Shown piece after piece: positions 1 through 12,739 of a DNA stretch of 64,000 bases (positions within the stretch are counted from its first letter, which is position 1; every line of letters begins with the position of its first letter). The position numbers and the translations under genes were made by a program. The notes below the pieces were generated by a model. It was not told the origin of the DNA. It did not search any database and saw nothing but the letters and a program-made list of their open reading frames with translations. The stretch covers positions 744,001-808,000 of the forward strand of contig JAVSML010024346.1 in assembly GCA_038503035.1 (NCBI GenBank), read 5' to 3'. The DNA is from Crocodylus rhombifer. Its lineage: Eukaryota > Chordata > Crocodylia > Crocodylidae.

Positions 1-1464
1 TTCTGAATGTCAACAGCTTGCTGAACAATTCTAACTTAAGAATTTGTAACTACATACCATGGCAAATCTCAAAAAATGCCCAAAACAAAAGAAACCTAAA
101 CCGGGGAAATGTTATTCAGTTTCTTGTCACAAGGCTTTATAAAACAACTGCATGGTAAAAACTAAAAGAGCTCTATGTTTTCAAGCAGGTTACCGGGAAA
201 AAGCAAATGCTAGGGAATAGGTCTTTTCTGCAGGTGAAGTTTGCAATAGACTTGCTTTTTCTGTTTGATTTTTAAATAGAGGAGCTCCACAGGTATAGGC
301 CAACTGCTGAAAGGATCTAGTGCTCTTTATTTACCAATTTCCATGCAAGCACAATCAACTCCATAGTCCCTAAGAAGTGCTGCTGCCGTGGTAGTCAAGA
401 ACATGGAAACATAAATGTGGATGCTAATGGACAAGGCCTCTAATCATCTTGAAGATCAACACTGGGCTACTAAAATGGATTCAATATTGGATTGGGCGTC
501 AGGATGGTGCACTTAGCATCAGATGATCAGACTGCCTTTCTACAGAAGTCAGAAGATGGGGAGGGGGGTGGATGTATGCAGTCACATCTGGAGGTGACTC
601 CCAGTCTTCACTTACATGCATGTTACAGAAGTTGAAATGCAGAATGCACTTGAGCCAACGAGGAAAAGTTTACACGGACCATAGTGATAAGATACAGGAG
701 AGCTGGAGTGAAAAGGCATTTAATTACTGCAGTCATTTGGTTATACAGGAGGTTCCCAACACTGTTCTGCCTTAAAAACGAGATACACTTTGATACTCAT
801 GACAATGTTTAATTAATTGATTCTTCAAACCCTCTTTCTACCCAGCTGATAGTCACACTCAAGATACCTAAAAAGCTCAAATGATGCCATTCTGTAAGAA
901 GTATTACTAATTACTAGTAATGGACATGGAGTCCACTGATGCTGGACAGAAGCACCTCTGGACACTGATGCTGCGTAAAAGTGCATCTGTGCGACTAGAA
1001 CACACATTTTCGATTCAGAAGAGTAGAGTAATCGGAGTTGCTCTCCGATTCATGCAAGGAAAAGAATGATCAGATATACCACAGACTATACCAGATATAC
1101 CAAAGTCTACCATGCCACTCACTGAAATTTCAAGCATCAGAGAAACCACCAGCAAATCTAGCAACAAAACCAAGCTGCACCCTTCCTGCACAGGTAGAAG
1201 TCATTTGCAACATGGCACTGACCAAGCAAAGCTAAAAGGATTTCCAATGTTTGTGGAGAAAAGCACATTAGAAAATGGCTTCTTCCACAACCCCATCCCA
1301 AATACTTTATTCAAGAATCATGGGTTAACTATAGGGCAGTGGCTGGCCAATTGTTTATATATAGGAACTGCTATTTAAGCACTGATCAGACTCAGCAACC
1401 ACTTTCAGGTGGTGCCCACAATCTGTCAGAGAGCAGACTTCAACCAGCTTTTTCAGGCATGACC

Positions 1465-1640
1465 TTCACCTCTCAGTGGGAGATGCTGTGGTTTAGACAC
1501 TGGACTTGATTGGACTGAACTGCAGAGACCCATTTCAATTCCTAGCTCTGTGCCATGGTTTCTTGCCAGTTAGAAGTGGGGATACAATACATGCCCACAT
1601 CTTGAGAGTATGAAAAATTTAAGTTTTTTGTTACCAAGGC
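1465..1640 (+). repeat. MIR-type SINE
   Basis: GATGCTGTGGTTTAGACACT, CATTTCAATTCCTAGCTCTG and AGAAGTGGGGATACAATACA follow MIR order with a degraded core. Confidence 0.58.
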
Positions 1641-1764
1641 CCTATAAAGAAAGATTAAAACGAACTAGCTAGAAAATATTAATCCTTAATATCAAATGAT
1701 CCGTTTCCAGACCAAGTTCATTAGAAGGGACCTCTACAAATATCCCAAAACATTAGGCAGCTTT

Positions 1765-1905
1765 TTCAGTTGTAGCTGCGTTGGTCTAAGGACACAGGCA
1801 GGCCAGGTTCTTTGGGTAGATGTGATATCTTTTATTAAGCCAACTGAGTAGTTGGAACAAAGTTCTTTGCAAGCTTTTGGGCACAAGCACCCTTCTTCAG
1901 GCATT
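1765..1905 (+). mobile_element. Palindromic-family repeat, head half only
   Basis: Reads GTTGTAGCTGCGTTGGTCTA, then CAGGTTCTTTGGGTAGATGT, GATATCTTTTATTAAGCC and TTTGCAAGCTTTTGGGCACA, ending at CTTCTTCAGGC. This is the head plus first arm of the family; the second arm is absent, so it is truncated after the loop entry. Confidence 0.7.
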
Positions 1906-1909
1906 AGGC

Positions 1910-4489
1910 ATGCTTTCCGTAGGAGTGGAAAGAGAACCAGATAGCGCTGAATGGACTAGGAAGTTTCAAGTGTGAATATACTCCTCTTACCTTTGTTACT
2001 TGGGACATTCAGCCCATAACACTAAGTCTAGTTAATTGGCAAGATATTTGCAGGTCACCTTTACATTTCAAAGAACATTATACACAGTCTCTGTTTATGA
2101 CTAACTGAAGTCATAAAAAGCAATTTTTTATGATCTCGTGAGGGTGGTTTTCAAATTGACCCACAGATCTAGTCTTCTCTCTCGCCTAACAAAAAATTAG
2201 AGCTTTCTGAAACAAGAGTTTCTCATTAAAGCTATTCATCAAACAAACTTTGTTGTTTAACTGCCTGTGAAATGCATCTGAAGTAGAGTTGTCCTAGGTT
2301 AAGCAATCATAGCACTGATGCCTAGGTTCTCTTGTAAGAAGCCCCTCAGGTATGCGGGTACTTGGAGGCGCTTTAATTAAGATACGTCTTGAAGATTTAA
2401 CAAAAGGAAGGAGAAAAAAAACATTTGGGATGTAGCCATATGCAGCACATGCACACACGATGTGCCACACCAGCTCTGTACGAGGCATGCGGGGCTAGGG
2501 CATGCTGCATGTGGGTCGAGTCCGAGACCCCCCACCCACCCTGCAAGAAAGAGGATAAGTCTCCATGGGCCCAGGTGTAGCCGATTCAAATAGGAGGGAG
2601 TCTCAATTATTCTGCTGTTCATCTTTTGCCTTGTGTACCTCTCCATATTAAATAAGATTGAGCAGTGGAATAAAAACTAGATTTGGCAAAAAAGCTGGGA
2701 ACAGAGACAGAGTCCAAAGCCGTGAAATAGGTGGCCGCAAAAAGGAGGTGCTGGGAATAAAATGGTGACAGTGCTGCTGTACCAGGAAGAATGCAGAGCC
2801 GAAAGAAAAGAAAAAGTTCATTTAAATAATGGAACAGGTTCCCCTGATCACAAGGCGGTCGTCAAAACCTCTGCCCGGCAAGGAAGTGATCGTTGGTGTC
2901 AAGACAGGATAGCGACAAGTGTGGAAAGAAGCAAGGTGATGGTCAAAGTGCATCCCCGGGAAGAAAGGGGCTAGTCTGGCAGAGGAGACTGAAAACAATC
3001 TTTGCCAACCACCACTTCATCACATACAACAATTACAGTTTACTAGAAGGGTTGTTGCTGCATCCAAAATCAGCTTAAAAGGTAAATCAAACTAACAGAT
3101 ACATTTCTTGAAGTCAGGTTCCCAACAGCTACCCTCTTGTTTTGGAAAAAAGGCTTTATTACCTGTGTGAAAGACCCATTTCCAGAGTAACTAGGTTGTG
3201 AAACCAACCTCTAGATGTACGTAACCATTCAAAATTTATACTCGACAAAGCAGAGATTGATGGTACCTTTCCTAGAAGAACAGCAAGATCCAATCTTGCC
3301 AAGAAACATTCTTCGGCCTGCTTCAAGTCGTACGTTCCAGAAGTGCTAGTGCGGGATACATCCTTTCCTTGCACTACGGTCAGTAGCTGTTTAAGAAATC
3401 CAATTTATGGATTTAAGCAAGTCTTTTCTTACTGAATAAATCTCATGTTTAATTGTTACTAAACCTAGGTTGGCACTGAAAGATGCAAGCGGAAGAGACC
3501 TCTAAGGAATCCTGTTAGGAAAAAAGGGGGACTTCATATTCCCAACACACCAGAGAGTCTATTCAAATGCTCTGCACAAGTGGATTGTCATTCAGGTTCC
3601 CAAAGAGGTACCACATCAGGCTGCATCTAAGCTTTGCTGTAAATCAAGGAATTCAGTCAAAGGAAATTATGTTTAGTCAGGTCGGGTCAGTCCTGAGGCC
3701 GCTGGGGTACCTTAAATGCTGTAAAAACCCTCCTCCACTCCAATGAGGTTAGTTGAGTTGCTTTGCATCACTGGGGATTGTTCGGGCAGAGTCACCTGGT
3801 GGTGCCCAGCTCTCCTACAGGTATGGATGGTCATTGGCTCACAGAGACCTCCATCCACCCTTTGACAGGTCTTGTTTTTAGTCCTGCTGGGTGTCCGCAC
3901 ACCTTCCTCACCCAGGCTAGTCCAGGTGGGGACACTAGTTTGATCAGCAATAACCCAACCATGGTACAGGCTGTGCTGGTTTACATGGTACCAGATAGCA
4001 GACCGAGAAAGGCCTGGCTTGACAGGCTATGCTTAGTGGTATTTAATTTATGCCCATAGTCACACCGCCTTGCCTACTTGTGTAAGACTTTACCCAAACC
4101 GTTTAAAAGATCCACTTAGTTACATTATTAACACCTTAAATAAGGCAACCTTAATAACATGTTGCTCAGCTTTGAATTTCCAAAGGACTCGCGTAGGAAC
4201 AAAGCGGAGCCAGTAATTGGGTCAATGAAGAAAGCCTGCCATTGATTTCAATAAAACCAGAATCAGGTTATACTGAACACTTTGAGAAACCTCTTCGTTC
4301 ACACTCTGAATGCCTCCCTGAACAGTGAAAGCAGCTTAATACTTATTACATCAGAGTTCAGAAGTCCTACTTTGTACAGCAAGCATACTAGACCCAAGTC
4401 CTGGCAGCAAGAAGTCTTCATCCCCACCTGCAATGGTTTGCCTGCAGACCAGACATGGAGCCCTAGTAACAGAGGAGAAGGAGCACGTT
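1910..4489. other. Unassigned intronic sequence
   Basis: I see no gene or clear repeat. A minus-strand frame at 3159-3374 is open but unrecognised and lacks exon signals. Confidence 0.5.
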
Positions 4490-5850
4490 CCATCACAGAA
4501 GGCCAGGCCAGGCCTTCCCAAGGTTGGGAGGATCAAGACCATTGCCACCAAAAGGAAATAACAGGGGATGGTGGTTCCTTCTGTGGGAAATGGAGACATC
4601 CATCTGCTGATCTGACCTGTTGCCTTGGGAGGTCTGCTGCTTGCCTAGAGTATGGATCCAAGATGCCATGAAAGGATTACTGAGACTCATCCAGCTGTCC
4701 GACTACTACTCCATGCTGCTCATCCACAGGGCCACCCATGATACTGCCGGGGGAGGACTCTGAGCAGATCAAAAGTGACTACAGCACTCTGGATGCAAGG
4801 GTGAAGGGCTCAGATACTGTTCTCCTCGATTTTTCTGGTCAAGGAGAAGGGCCTGGGCAGGGGTAAACGCATCCTGCAAGTCAATGCATGGCTGTGCAGA
4901 TAGTGTCGCCAGCAGGACTTTGTCTCTTCAACCATGGGATGGTGTTCCAAGGATTGCTAGAAAAAGATGTGATCCATCTGATGAAGACAGAGAAGAGCAC
5001 CTTTGCAGATAGGCTCACTAGCCTAGTGAGGAGGGGTTTAAGCTAGTTTTGCCAGCAGATGGAAACCGAAGTCCTGATGGATGTGGGGAAGCGCAAGACC
5101 TGGAAGAAGCACAAACAGGAGAGAGCAACAGGGAAGGCTCTGTCATTCTTCCTGAGAAAGGGCAATCAGCTAGTTACCTTGAATGCACAGGGCCTGGGAA
5201 ACATGCAGGAAGAATTGGAAGTCCTTGCACAGCCACGGCACTATGACGTGATCAGAATAACAGAGACTTGGTGGGAGCTCGCAGGACTGGAGCAGTCATG
5301 GATGGTTCAGGAAGGACAGACAGGGGATGAGGAGGAGGAGTTGCACTTTATGGAAAAGAGCCGTATGACTGCTCAGAGCTCCAGTATGAAACTGGAGATA
5401 GGCCTGTTGAGAGTCTCTGGGTTAGGGTCAGAGGAGAGAGCACCAAGGGTGATGTGGTGGTGAGGGGTCTGCTATAGGCCACCAGACCAGGAGGAGACAA
5501 AAGACTGAGGTGGGATTTAATAGCAGCCTTCAACTCCCTGCAGGATGGGTCCAAAGAAGATGGAGACGGACTGTTCTCAGTGGTGGCAGATGAGCCCACT
5601 GCTGCTTGATCTGTCAAGTTGCAGCAAGGGAAGTTGAGGTTAGATATGAGGAAAAACTCTCCCACTAGGAGGGTAGTAAAACATTGGAACAGGTTATTCC
5701 AAGTGCTTGTAGTCTCTCCATCCTTAGAGGTTAACACCAAGGTAGACAAAGCTTTGGCTGGGATGATGTAGTTGGGGATGGTCCTGCTTTTAGCAGGGGG
5801 TTGGTCTTGGTTGTCTTCACATTTGAAGGATGAACATGACATTACTGGTT
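4490..5850 (+). mobile_element. Internally deleted CR1 LINE keeping ORF1 esterase and ORF2 endonuclease remnants
   Basis: Seen, with frameshifts and stops: an ORF1-like stretch reading EVCCLP (near 4625), LSDYYSMLLIHRATHDTA (about 4690-4750, position of the family's GTNDTA block), EQIKSDYSTLDARVKG, then a C-terminal DVIHL block (near 4965) where the family has DGIHL. Next comes ORF2 start LVTLNAQGLGNMQEELE and VIRITETWWE (5170-5280), the endonuclease block, up to CYRPPDQEE (5470-5495). It then jumps straight to CR1 3'-UTR sequence (from about 5500: GGGATTTAATAGCAGCC) ending in a degraded tail. Known: CR1 ORF1 carries an SGNH-type esterase and ORF2 an AP endonuclease plus reverse transcriptase. 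The whole reverse transcriptase is missing. The left edge is approximate. Dead element. Confidence 0.82.
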
Positions 5851-6875
5851 GGTTTGGTTTCCGTGAACATGTGAGTGGCTGATCAGGCCAATTTGTGCTT
5901 TGAACTGTCTATCCAATATCTTTTATCAGATCAACCAAAAGAGTTGGAAAAATCCTTCTTTGCAAGCTTTTGGGTACAAACACCCTTCTTCAGGCAGAGG
6001 AAACATCTGCAGTTGTTTTATTCTCTTTCTGAATGCACAGAACAACTGCAGACACTTCCTCAGCCTGACAAAGGGTATTTGTACCCAAAAGCTTGCAAAG
6101 AAGATTTTTTCCAACTCTTTTAGTTGGTCTGATAAAAGATATGAGATTTACCCAAAGAACCTTGTCTGCCTATATCCTCAGACCAACACAGCTACAACTA
6201 ACACCCTTGAATTGTCTGTGGCACACTGAGCAAGGAGTTGCCACCTCGAGTTGCTTGGTCAACAGCGGACATGCAAGATTTATGCTGTCTGCACTTCCAC
6301 TCTGCCTCAGCAGTTCTTCTCTGTCCATATAGATGGTAGTTCTAGTATGGATGAGGCTTTGCCAGATGGAACGATCATGAGCAAGATCTTCCCAAGACTT
6401 TGGGTCAATGATGAAACATTTCAAGGATGACTTGAAGGAGTCCTTGAAATGTTTTTTTCTGGCCTCTTCGAAAGTGCTTTCCCTCCTTTAGCTCACCGTA
6501 AAAGATCTTCTTTGGCAGTCCTCCATCTGACATCCTGGTGATACAGTCTGCCCATCTCATCTGCGATTTCATCAACAGAGTATGGATGCTTCAAATGCCT
6601 GCCCGCATGAGCACCTCAGTGTCTGGGACGCTGTCTTGCCATCTTATCCACATCAGTTTCCTCAGATAGCTCATGTGAAAATGGTTCAGCTTCACAGCAT
6701 GGCATCTGTATGCATGCGAAACCTGGATGGTATACATCAGGAATGGCAACACAATGACTTTGTAGACCTTCAGTTTTGTTTACCGACTGATGCCTCTGCT
6801 CTTCCACATATTTGTGCACAGTCTGATGAAGGCCACACTTGCTTTAGCAATTCTGTCTTTGGTTTTATCATCTAG
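5850..6875 (-). mobile_element. LINE ORF2 C-terminal fragment with CCHH zinc finger, split by a palindromic element
   Basis: On the minus strand the degraded frame reads YLRKLMWIRWQDSVPDTEVL (around 6660), then MRWADCITRMSDGGLPKKIF (around 6540), then IIDPKSWEDLAHDRSIWQSL (around 6370-6410). This is the C-terminal end typical of a LINE polyprotein (family pattern: IRWQD, LRWAGHVVRM, LPK, WE.LA.DR..W). The last part forms a zinc finger CSVCHRQFK, interrupted by 5911-6204, and resumes as RQFKAQIGLISHSHVH at 5860-5910. Restored in order it spaces as C-x2-C-x12-H-x3-H. The clade of LINE is not certain to me; it is not CR1. Confidence 0.78.
5911..6204 (-). mobile_element. Palindromic SINE-like repeat, copy B, with 13-bp target duplication
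   Basis: A 294-bp element. Its inner part is a long inverted repeat: TTTTATCAGATCAACCAAAAG and AAATCCTTCTTTGCAAGCTT on the left, their complements on the right (about 6060-6150), around a loop near 6000-6055. An asymmetric head lies at the high-coordinate end: on the minus strand it reads GTTGTAGCTGTGTTGGTC, then a GGTTCTTTGGGTAAAT block. Direct repeats CTTTGAACTGTCT (5898-5910) and CCTTGAATTGTCT (6205-6217) flank it. They are target duplications because the host LINE frame is read once across them. The head resembles a Pol III A box (TAGCTGTGTTGG), a weak match. Family name not asserted. Confidence 0.8.
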
Positions 6876-6926
6876 TTGGACTAGAGACCCCTTCCAACCC
6901 TCATATTCTATGAATCTATGATTCCT
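6876..6926 (+). mobile_element. CR1 3' tail fragment
   Basis: TTGGACTAGAGACCCCTTCC, CAACCC and CTATGAATCTATGATTCC: only the last 50 bases of a CR1, abutting the LINE fragment on its left. Confidence 0.7.
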
Positions 6927-8426
6927 GCTTCCGTTTGGTTTACAATCAGTTTCTAGTTAGTTTCATTTCTGTTCTCATGCCCTAGCACGATGCATTAGGT
7001 AAACTGGAAATACAGAGGGACCGTAATTTAGCAGTTGTTTTCCCAGACTTTTTTTTTTTTTTAAAGATCCTTTCACCAACTTCACAAATGTTACAAACAC
7101 AGTTTGCATCTTCTTGTAAAGATAAAATTCAGCATATTCATTGAAAAGTTCCATCATCAAAAAGTTGGATGAATACCTAATTCTAGTTTTTCCTAAAAGC
7201 CAATTTGCAATTTAAAAAAAGTTGCAAATAAAAAGCAAGAACAAATGCTGGCAGCTGAAGGAGGAAAACCATTTAGCCCAAAGGAAACCAAGTTGGAGTA
7301 AAAAGGTCTGATAGTGACTTCAATATTTTTATTTAGTATCTCCCATAATATAAGAAAACAGTTAAAAGTCTATGGAGATGAATGAGACGCTTGGTTTTTG
7401 AAGTGCATATTACAGACAGCTTATACTGGGTCAGATACTACATTAAGAACATGTGCTGCACACAGCAAAAATCCTGAAGGAGTTCTCAAGCACTTAATCA
7501 TTCATAACATCCAATTTTTTAAAATTTTTCAATATTTTATTTTTAAAACAGCTAATTAGCTGTTTGTAGAGTCATTTGAAGATGCAAAGGACTACATAAA
7601 ATGGATCAAGAGTAATTAGGCCTTGTTATGCACAGAAGTTATACTCGAAATGATGATCTTCTCTCTAGGCAAGTGGCTCCAACACAACTGCTGTTAACTT
7701 TCTCTGCAACAAGTGCTTCTTCAGCAAGAGAAAGGAGCTGGCAGCTCCAACTACATAAAGAGAGTACCCAGCCCAGAAGATTCATAAGGAACGATTACCA
7801 CAAGTGTGGCATTTCCACATCCCAGACACTATACCTTTGTATGGCAGCTTCACAGAAGAATCAGGATCTTCCTGTGTTAACTGCTGTTCCACCTTTTGCT
7901 AATGCACCAAGCTGACGGGAAGTGAGGCAGAACAATCATTCAAGTCTTCAATCCTGTTCCTAAATGAATTAGCTTTAACAGAATGTGAACAAAGTTAAAC
8001 TCTGTGCTGCCTTGGAAAACCACAAGTTTACTGGAGGTTAAAAAAAAAAAAGCCTCCAGCTGATCTTGAATGTAACTGCAAAATTAATTTCTCCCAAGGC
8101 TCATTGTCACTGTGTCTCAGGAAGGTGCAGTTTTTAAAGTTAAGTGAGACTCATTGCGAGGGCAGGCCTTCCAAAACATTATTGGAAGGCAGAGCATTTC
8201 TCCTGATAAATTGAAGCATGTCGCTGTTATTTCCTCTAGCTACTTCTAATGCATACTTCTTTGCCAGGGAGCACTACACTCGTGATGAGTTTCCTGGCTT
8301 GCAGACTGGCATACACACAATCTTTCCCGTAGTTACACGTGGTGCTGCACAGGGACCTGCTGCTAGCTGCCCATTTGGACAATCTGTAACGTGGGAATCA
8401 ATAACACTTCTGTGATCCTATTAGAC

Positions 8427-8464
8427 CAGGCTCTTGTTTTAAATGGTTTTAAAACAAGAGCCTG
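8427..8464. repeat. Perfect 17-bp hairpin with 4-base loop
   Basis: CAGGCTCTTGTTTTAAA, loop TGGT, then the exact complement. No other element is recognised around it. Confidence 0.9.
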
Positions 8465-8912
8465 TGGGCCACCTCCCTCTTCAAGGAAATGGGAAAAAGC
8501 ACCCTGGTGGGATGCACAAAAATAAGTTTCTGCATGCCCTCTGCCTCATCAAGGGTAAGAGTGTGGAACAATGTTCGCTTTGCGTGCGAGATAACTGGAT
8601 CTGGATTGCGAGGGTGTCACACTACTGCAAATCCATCCTTCTTTCCTCTCCATGCTATTTCAATATGGAAAGCAACGAATGCCCATATTCCTCTGTTGCC
8701 TTTTAAGCTATGCTCTATATTGCAGCAATATCTTGCAAAAAAAATTGAATAAATAATAATTCTGCTTCCAGGCAAAACATTTTCTAAAATGCCTTGATGA
8801 TTTCTCCTTCACATAACTCAGTCTCCCCCAGGACAAGGGGCACTAAAACAAAAGCCATGAGAATACATGCATGCTTGAAGTAAGAGCATCAGTGAGATGA
8901 CCCCAGCTGACT

Positions 8913-8985
8913 TCCTGCCCCTTGGGCAGGGGGCTGGACTGATGATCTTCAAGGTCCCTTCCAGCCCGAATGTCTATGAATGACT
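8913..8985 (+). mobile_element. CR1 3' tail fragment
   Basis: GGGCAGGGGGCTGGACTGAT, GATCTTCAAGGTCCCTTCCA, then GTCTATGAATGACTG: very short CR1 end. Confidence 0.68.
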
Positions 8986-11900
8986 GAGTGCAGCTACCTA
9001 ATGATTTGTTACCCAAGGTTACCAAGTTGGACTGCTAACTGAGATCCCCTCTGATTTATTGCAGGTTAATCTCCCCTTTTCTCCTTCATTAGCAAGTTCC
9101 AGATTAAGGTAAAAAATGCTGTCACAACCTTGCAAGAGCAAACAAATCCCAGTGGTCCTGTTTCCTGTAGGCCAAGATGCATACAATTGCTCGTCTGACA
9201 GAAGTTTAATAAAAGCATCGGGTCTCAGCATATAATTGATCCCTTTGAAATTAAATACTCAAAATACCATAAAAATGCAGTCCAGGAGTTATTACGGAGC
9301 CTGTTGTTCCATGAACAGAAAGAGATTTGCAGTAATAGTTGTTCTCACAACCTACCTAAACCACAGCTGCACAACAGATAAATCCAGGAAAGGGACCTAC
9401 ATGTCAGACAGTAGGAGCCCACCATTTGGGAGATGCCAGAGGAAGCAGCAAAGATTTATAAATACTGGAAAAACGTGCACTATTATTTTTAGCACTAAAT
9501 ACAGCACTGCATCTCACTACTGGAGTAACTGCCATATTTGAATGCTGGGAAGGGACTATGTGCTTCAGGAGGCTCATCATGGAAGGTAGAGATTTTACTT
9601 GAAAAACGTACAAGTTTTTTCTACCCGTGAAACCTATGAATTACCAGTTCACTTTTAAACTAGACAGACGCTACTAAAAAACTTACCATCTACTAGTCTT
9701 TAATTTTCAGTGAAATAAAGTTAGTGCAGTCAGTCCAGCAGGATCCATGTCAGAAATGACCCATCTTATCAGTAGTCTTGGCTGAGAAGGAAAGGACTAA
9801 ATAGGGATGGGGGGGAAAAAAAACAAAACAAACCCACACCCAAAGTCCCAGCAATCGAAAACCAAAGCGGGTTACTGGACGGTGTGAAGAAGTTTACCTC
9901 TCTGGCTCTTCAGTGACAAACTGACTCAGCACTTAGCTTCTTTAGCATTTTCTAAAGGTTAGGGAACAAGTGCTTCCGTGTGATGCTATATTACTATTGT
10001 TTTCGAACAATAACAATAATCACTGCATGCAAGACGTACTCCAAATGGAAGAAGCAGCTTCTACTGAAAAGCCAAGAATAAGCAACATAAGCAGAGGTGA
10101 CTCCAATGGCTGGGATTTGTGTACAACACCCTACCTATGCCTTCAAGCCATTTTAATTATTTCTTGTAAGCACAACAACAAAAGGGGGTCTTATTGGCTA
10201 ATCATCTAAGGACAGAGGAGTAGGTCTGGACTTGCTCAAGGAGGGCTACTGCATCTTCAGGAGGGGGGTGAAAAGACACAAGGCCTGGATACAGAAAGCA
10301 GACAATAGCAGAGATCTGCCCAGACAACCAGCACACAAGCTAATCCTAGAAACACAAATAAGAATCTGGCACTTAGTGATTTTGAGCATTTCTCTCATGG
10401 AGGGGGTTACTGAGCTTCCAAAGAAACTGCTTTAACCTATATTTCTTAGGAGACAGTGACGGTCAACGAACTGCTGCTTAACTAGCAGAGTCTTTGCAGA
10501 AATTTCTAATGAGGATGCATTCAGCTGGTACCAAGTAATTGTGTTGCTTAACCAGGTGTGAGCTTTTAGGCTGATCTTTTAATACAGTTAATACTTGGAA
10601 GCTTGTCATACCTTTCACATGAATTTCTCCCAGCACTTCACAAATGAGACAAAAATTGGAGGGGGGGGGATCTAGATGAAATGCAGCAATCATTACTTGG
10701 TATCATATTTTACTTTGGCCTTCAAACTCATTAAGTAAATGACAATTTCTGACTCTGGACAGGAGTGGTAATTGGGGTGGCAATTGGTACAAGCCAATGT
10801 CCATATTAGATGGACACTGCGATGGTAATTACATTGCTCGTAAACCTCCACAAAAATGCCAAGTCACTGGAGATACAACACTAAACAATCCTCCCCACTA
10901 GCTATTTCTCTTCAACACGACTGTCAAACAGTGAATCATTTTTAGCGAGGTTGACATGTGCACCCCTTGCCTCAATGCTGTACAAGCATCAAAAACCCAA
11001 GAGCCTGATTCGAATATTCGTCTCTTGGATTCCCACACTGGAGGAATACAAGGTTCCAATTTTGTAACACTGGTAATCATGCTTCAAATTTCAGACAAAG
11101 CTTAACATTAAAATAAAATGTTCAAGTTATTCAAATCATTACAGAGGAAAAGGAGAGAGAGAGAGAAATTGTGTTATCCCTACTCTCTAGTTATCTTTGT
11201 ATGAGCTCAAATATTTAGCCTTCATGCCTCTACTTTGGTAATAACCAATATATCTGAACACAGGACAGATCAGATACCAAGGCAAACAAGGGGGCTGTCT
11301 GTCAAATGTCTCTGGTTTAAACTTACCACAGCACTGGTTAAATCACTTAACTGGCCACTTTTGTTTTCAACCACTGAATCACCCGAGTGGATACAGCTTT
11401 AAAAAAGCAGGTCCAAAAGAAAAAAAAAAAGAAAAAAGGAGAGAGATAAACACCAATATTTGGAACTGCACCAATGCAAGGCTTGGAGAAAAAACTCAGG
11501 GAAGACAAAAATGTCTGCATTGGTTCCTAGGAGATGACAGCTATTTGGCACAACCTCTATGACAGCAACACAGCAATGAACTTTGCAGTACCCACAAGAC
11601 TTAACATTTTAATAAACCTTCCTCACTTTGATACACTGAAGGCCAGAGAGGAAGCTAAGAGACTGGTATTCCATTCAAAGTAATTTAACAATCTAAGAGC
11701 CCATGTCAGAAACACCAATATCCTTTTCTTCCCCATCCTCGTTTCCTGGAGGATTTGGGTAGCTGCCCATGGTTTCGGCTGTCAAGATTCTGCAAGGTTG
11801 GAGACTCGCTCTGCTCATCGGGGCTCTTCAAGTTTGGCTGCAAGCACAAACACCAATCTGGTGAACAAGCTTGGGATCAAAACGAGTCCCAAAAGGCAAC

Positions 11901-12362
11901 ACCAGATCTTTGGAAGGCCAGCTGCCCAGAGCAAGCTTCTGCTGAGAAAGTCAGAAGGGAACGGCAACTCTGCATTTTTTACATCCATAGATAGAAAGCT
12001 GGCTGACGACAATGCTCAGTGCCTCTCCTAGGGTCTCTAAATGACATTTTTGCATCAAAAGCTGTGACTTTTAGATTCAGAATGAGCCTGGAAAGGTAGC
12101 ACGCACTGTCATGGGGAGACAGAAAGGTAACACAAGTAAAGGTTTCCCGTACAGAGGGGCATTTATGCCAAACTTTCCTTGGCTGTGCTATGTAGTCTCC
12201 AGTGCACTTAAATAAGGAATGCACAAGAAAATTAAACACACATCAGATTAAAAGAGCCCGAAGTGTTTGCAGTTTGACAGAAGAGGAAGCCATGCAGGAC
12301 AAGAAAGAAAAAGGATTTCAGAAGGCTGCCTTTGAGCTTGTCCACAAGAAGGACACTTAGGT

Positions 12363-12480
12363 GCATCTACAGACGCTTCCTCAAAGAACATTTGTGCCCG
12401 AAAGCTTGCCAAAATGAATTTTTCCGACTATTTGAGTTGGTCTAATAAAAGATCTCGGATTTACCCAAAGAACCCTGGCT
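12363..12480 (-). mobile_element. Palindromic-family repeat, half copy
   Basis: Reads GCCCGAAAGCTTGCC, TTTTTCCGACTATTTGAGTT, GGTCTAATAAAAGATCTC and TTTACCCAAAGAACC, i.e. one arm and the inner head of the palindromic family, in the orientation with the head at the right. Confidence 0.65.
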
Positions 12481-12739
12481 TCACAAGAAGGAATTTTTCC
12501 AGTTTCTTAGATACCGCAGATATCTTTCCAACTTTGTACTATGATATACATTTTTGCTTCCAACATATCTACAATGGTAAAAGCCAGACAAGTCCAGAAT
12601 CCAATGGCAAGCTGACATCGTTTCGATCTTAGAATTTGAGATTTCACAAGGTCACTTTTACAGCAAGGTTTGGAGTTTGGGGGATCTAACGTTTTTCTAT
12701 GGCCCTTGCTGTGGCAGGTCAGAGTAACTCCACCCTTCA

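Larger units (their letters stand above)
6927..12360. other. Unassigned intronic sequence
   Basis: AT-rich RAB6A intron sequence with A-runs (7051-7063, 8039-8051), the 8427-8464 hairpin and one CR1 tail, otherwise nothing recognised. Confidence 0.5.

Noticed and set aside
3159..3374. 71-codon minus-strand frame (EECFLARLDLAVLLGKV) considered as a possible exon
   Set aside because: No match to RAB6A or any family I know, and no convincing acceptor/donor pair.
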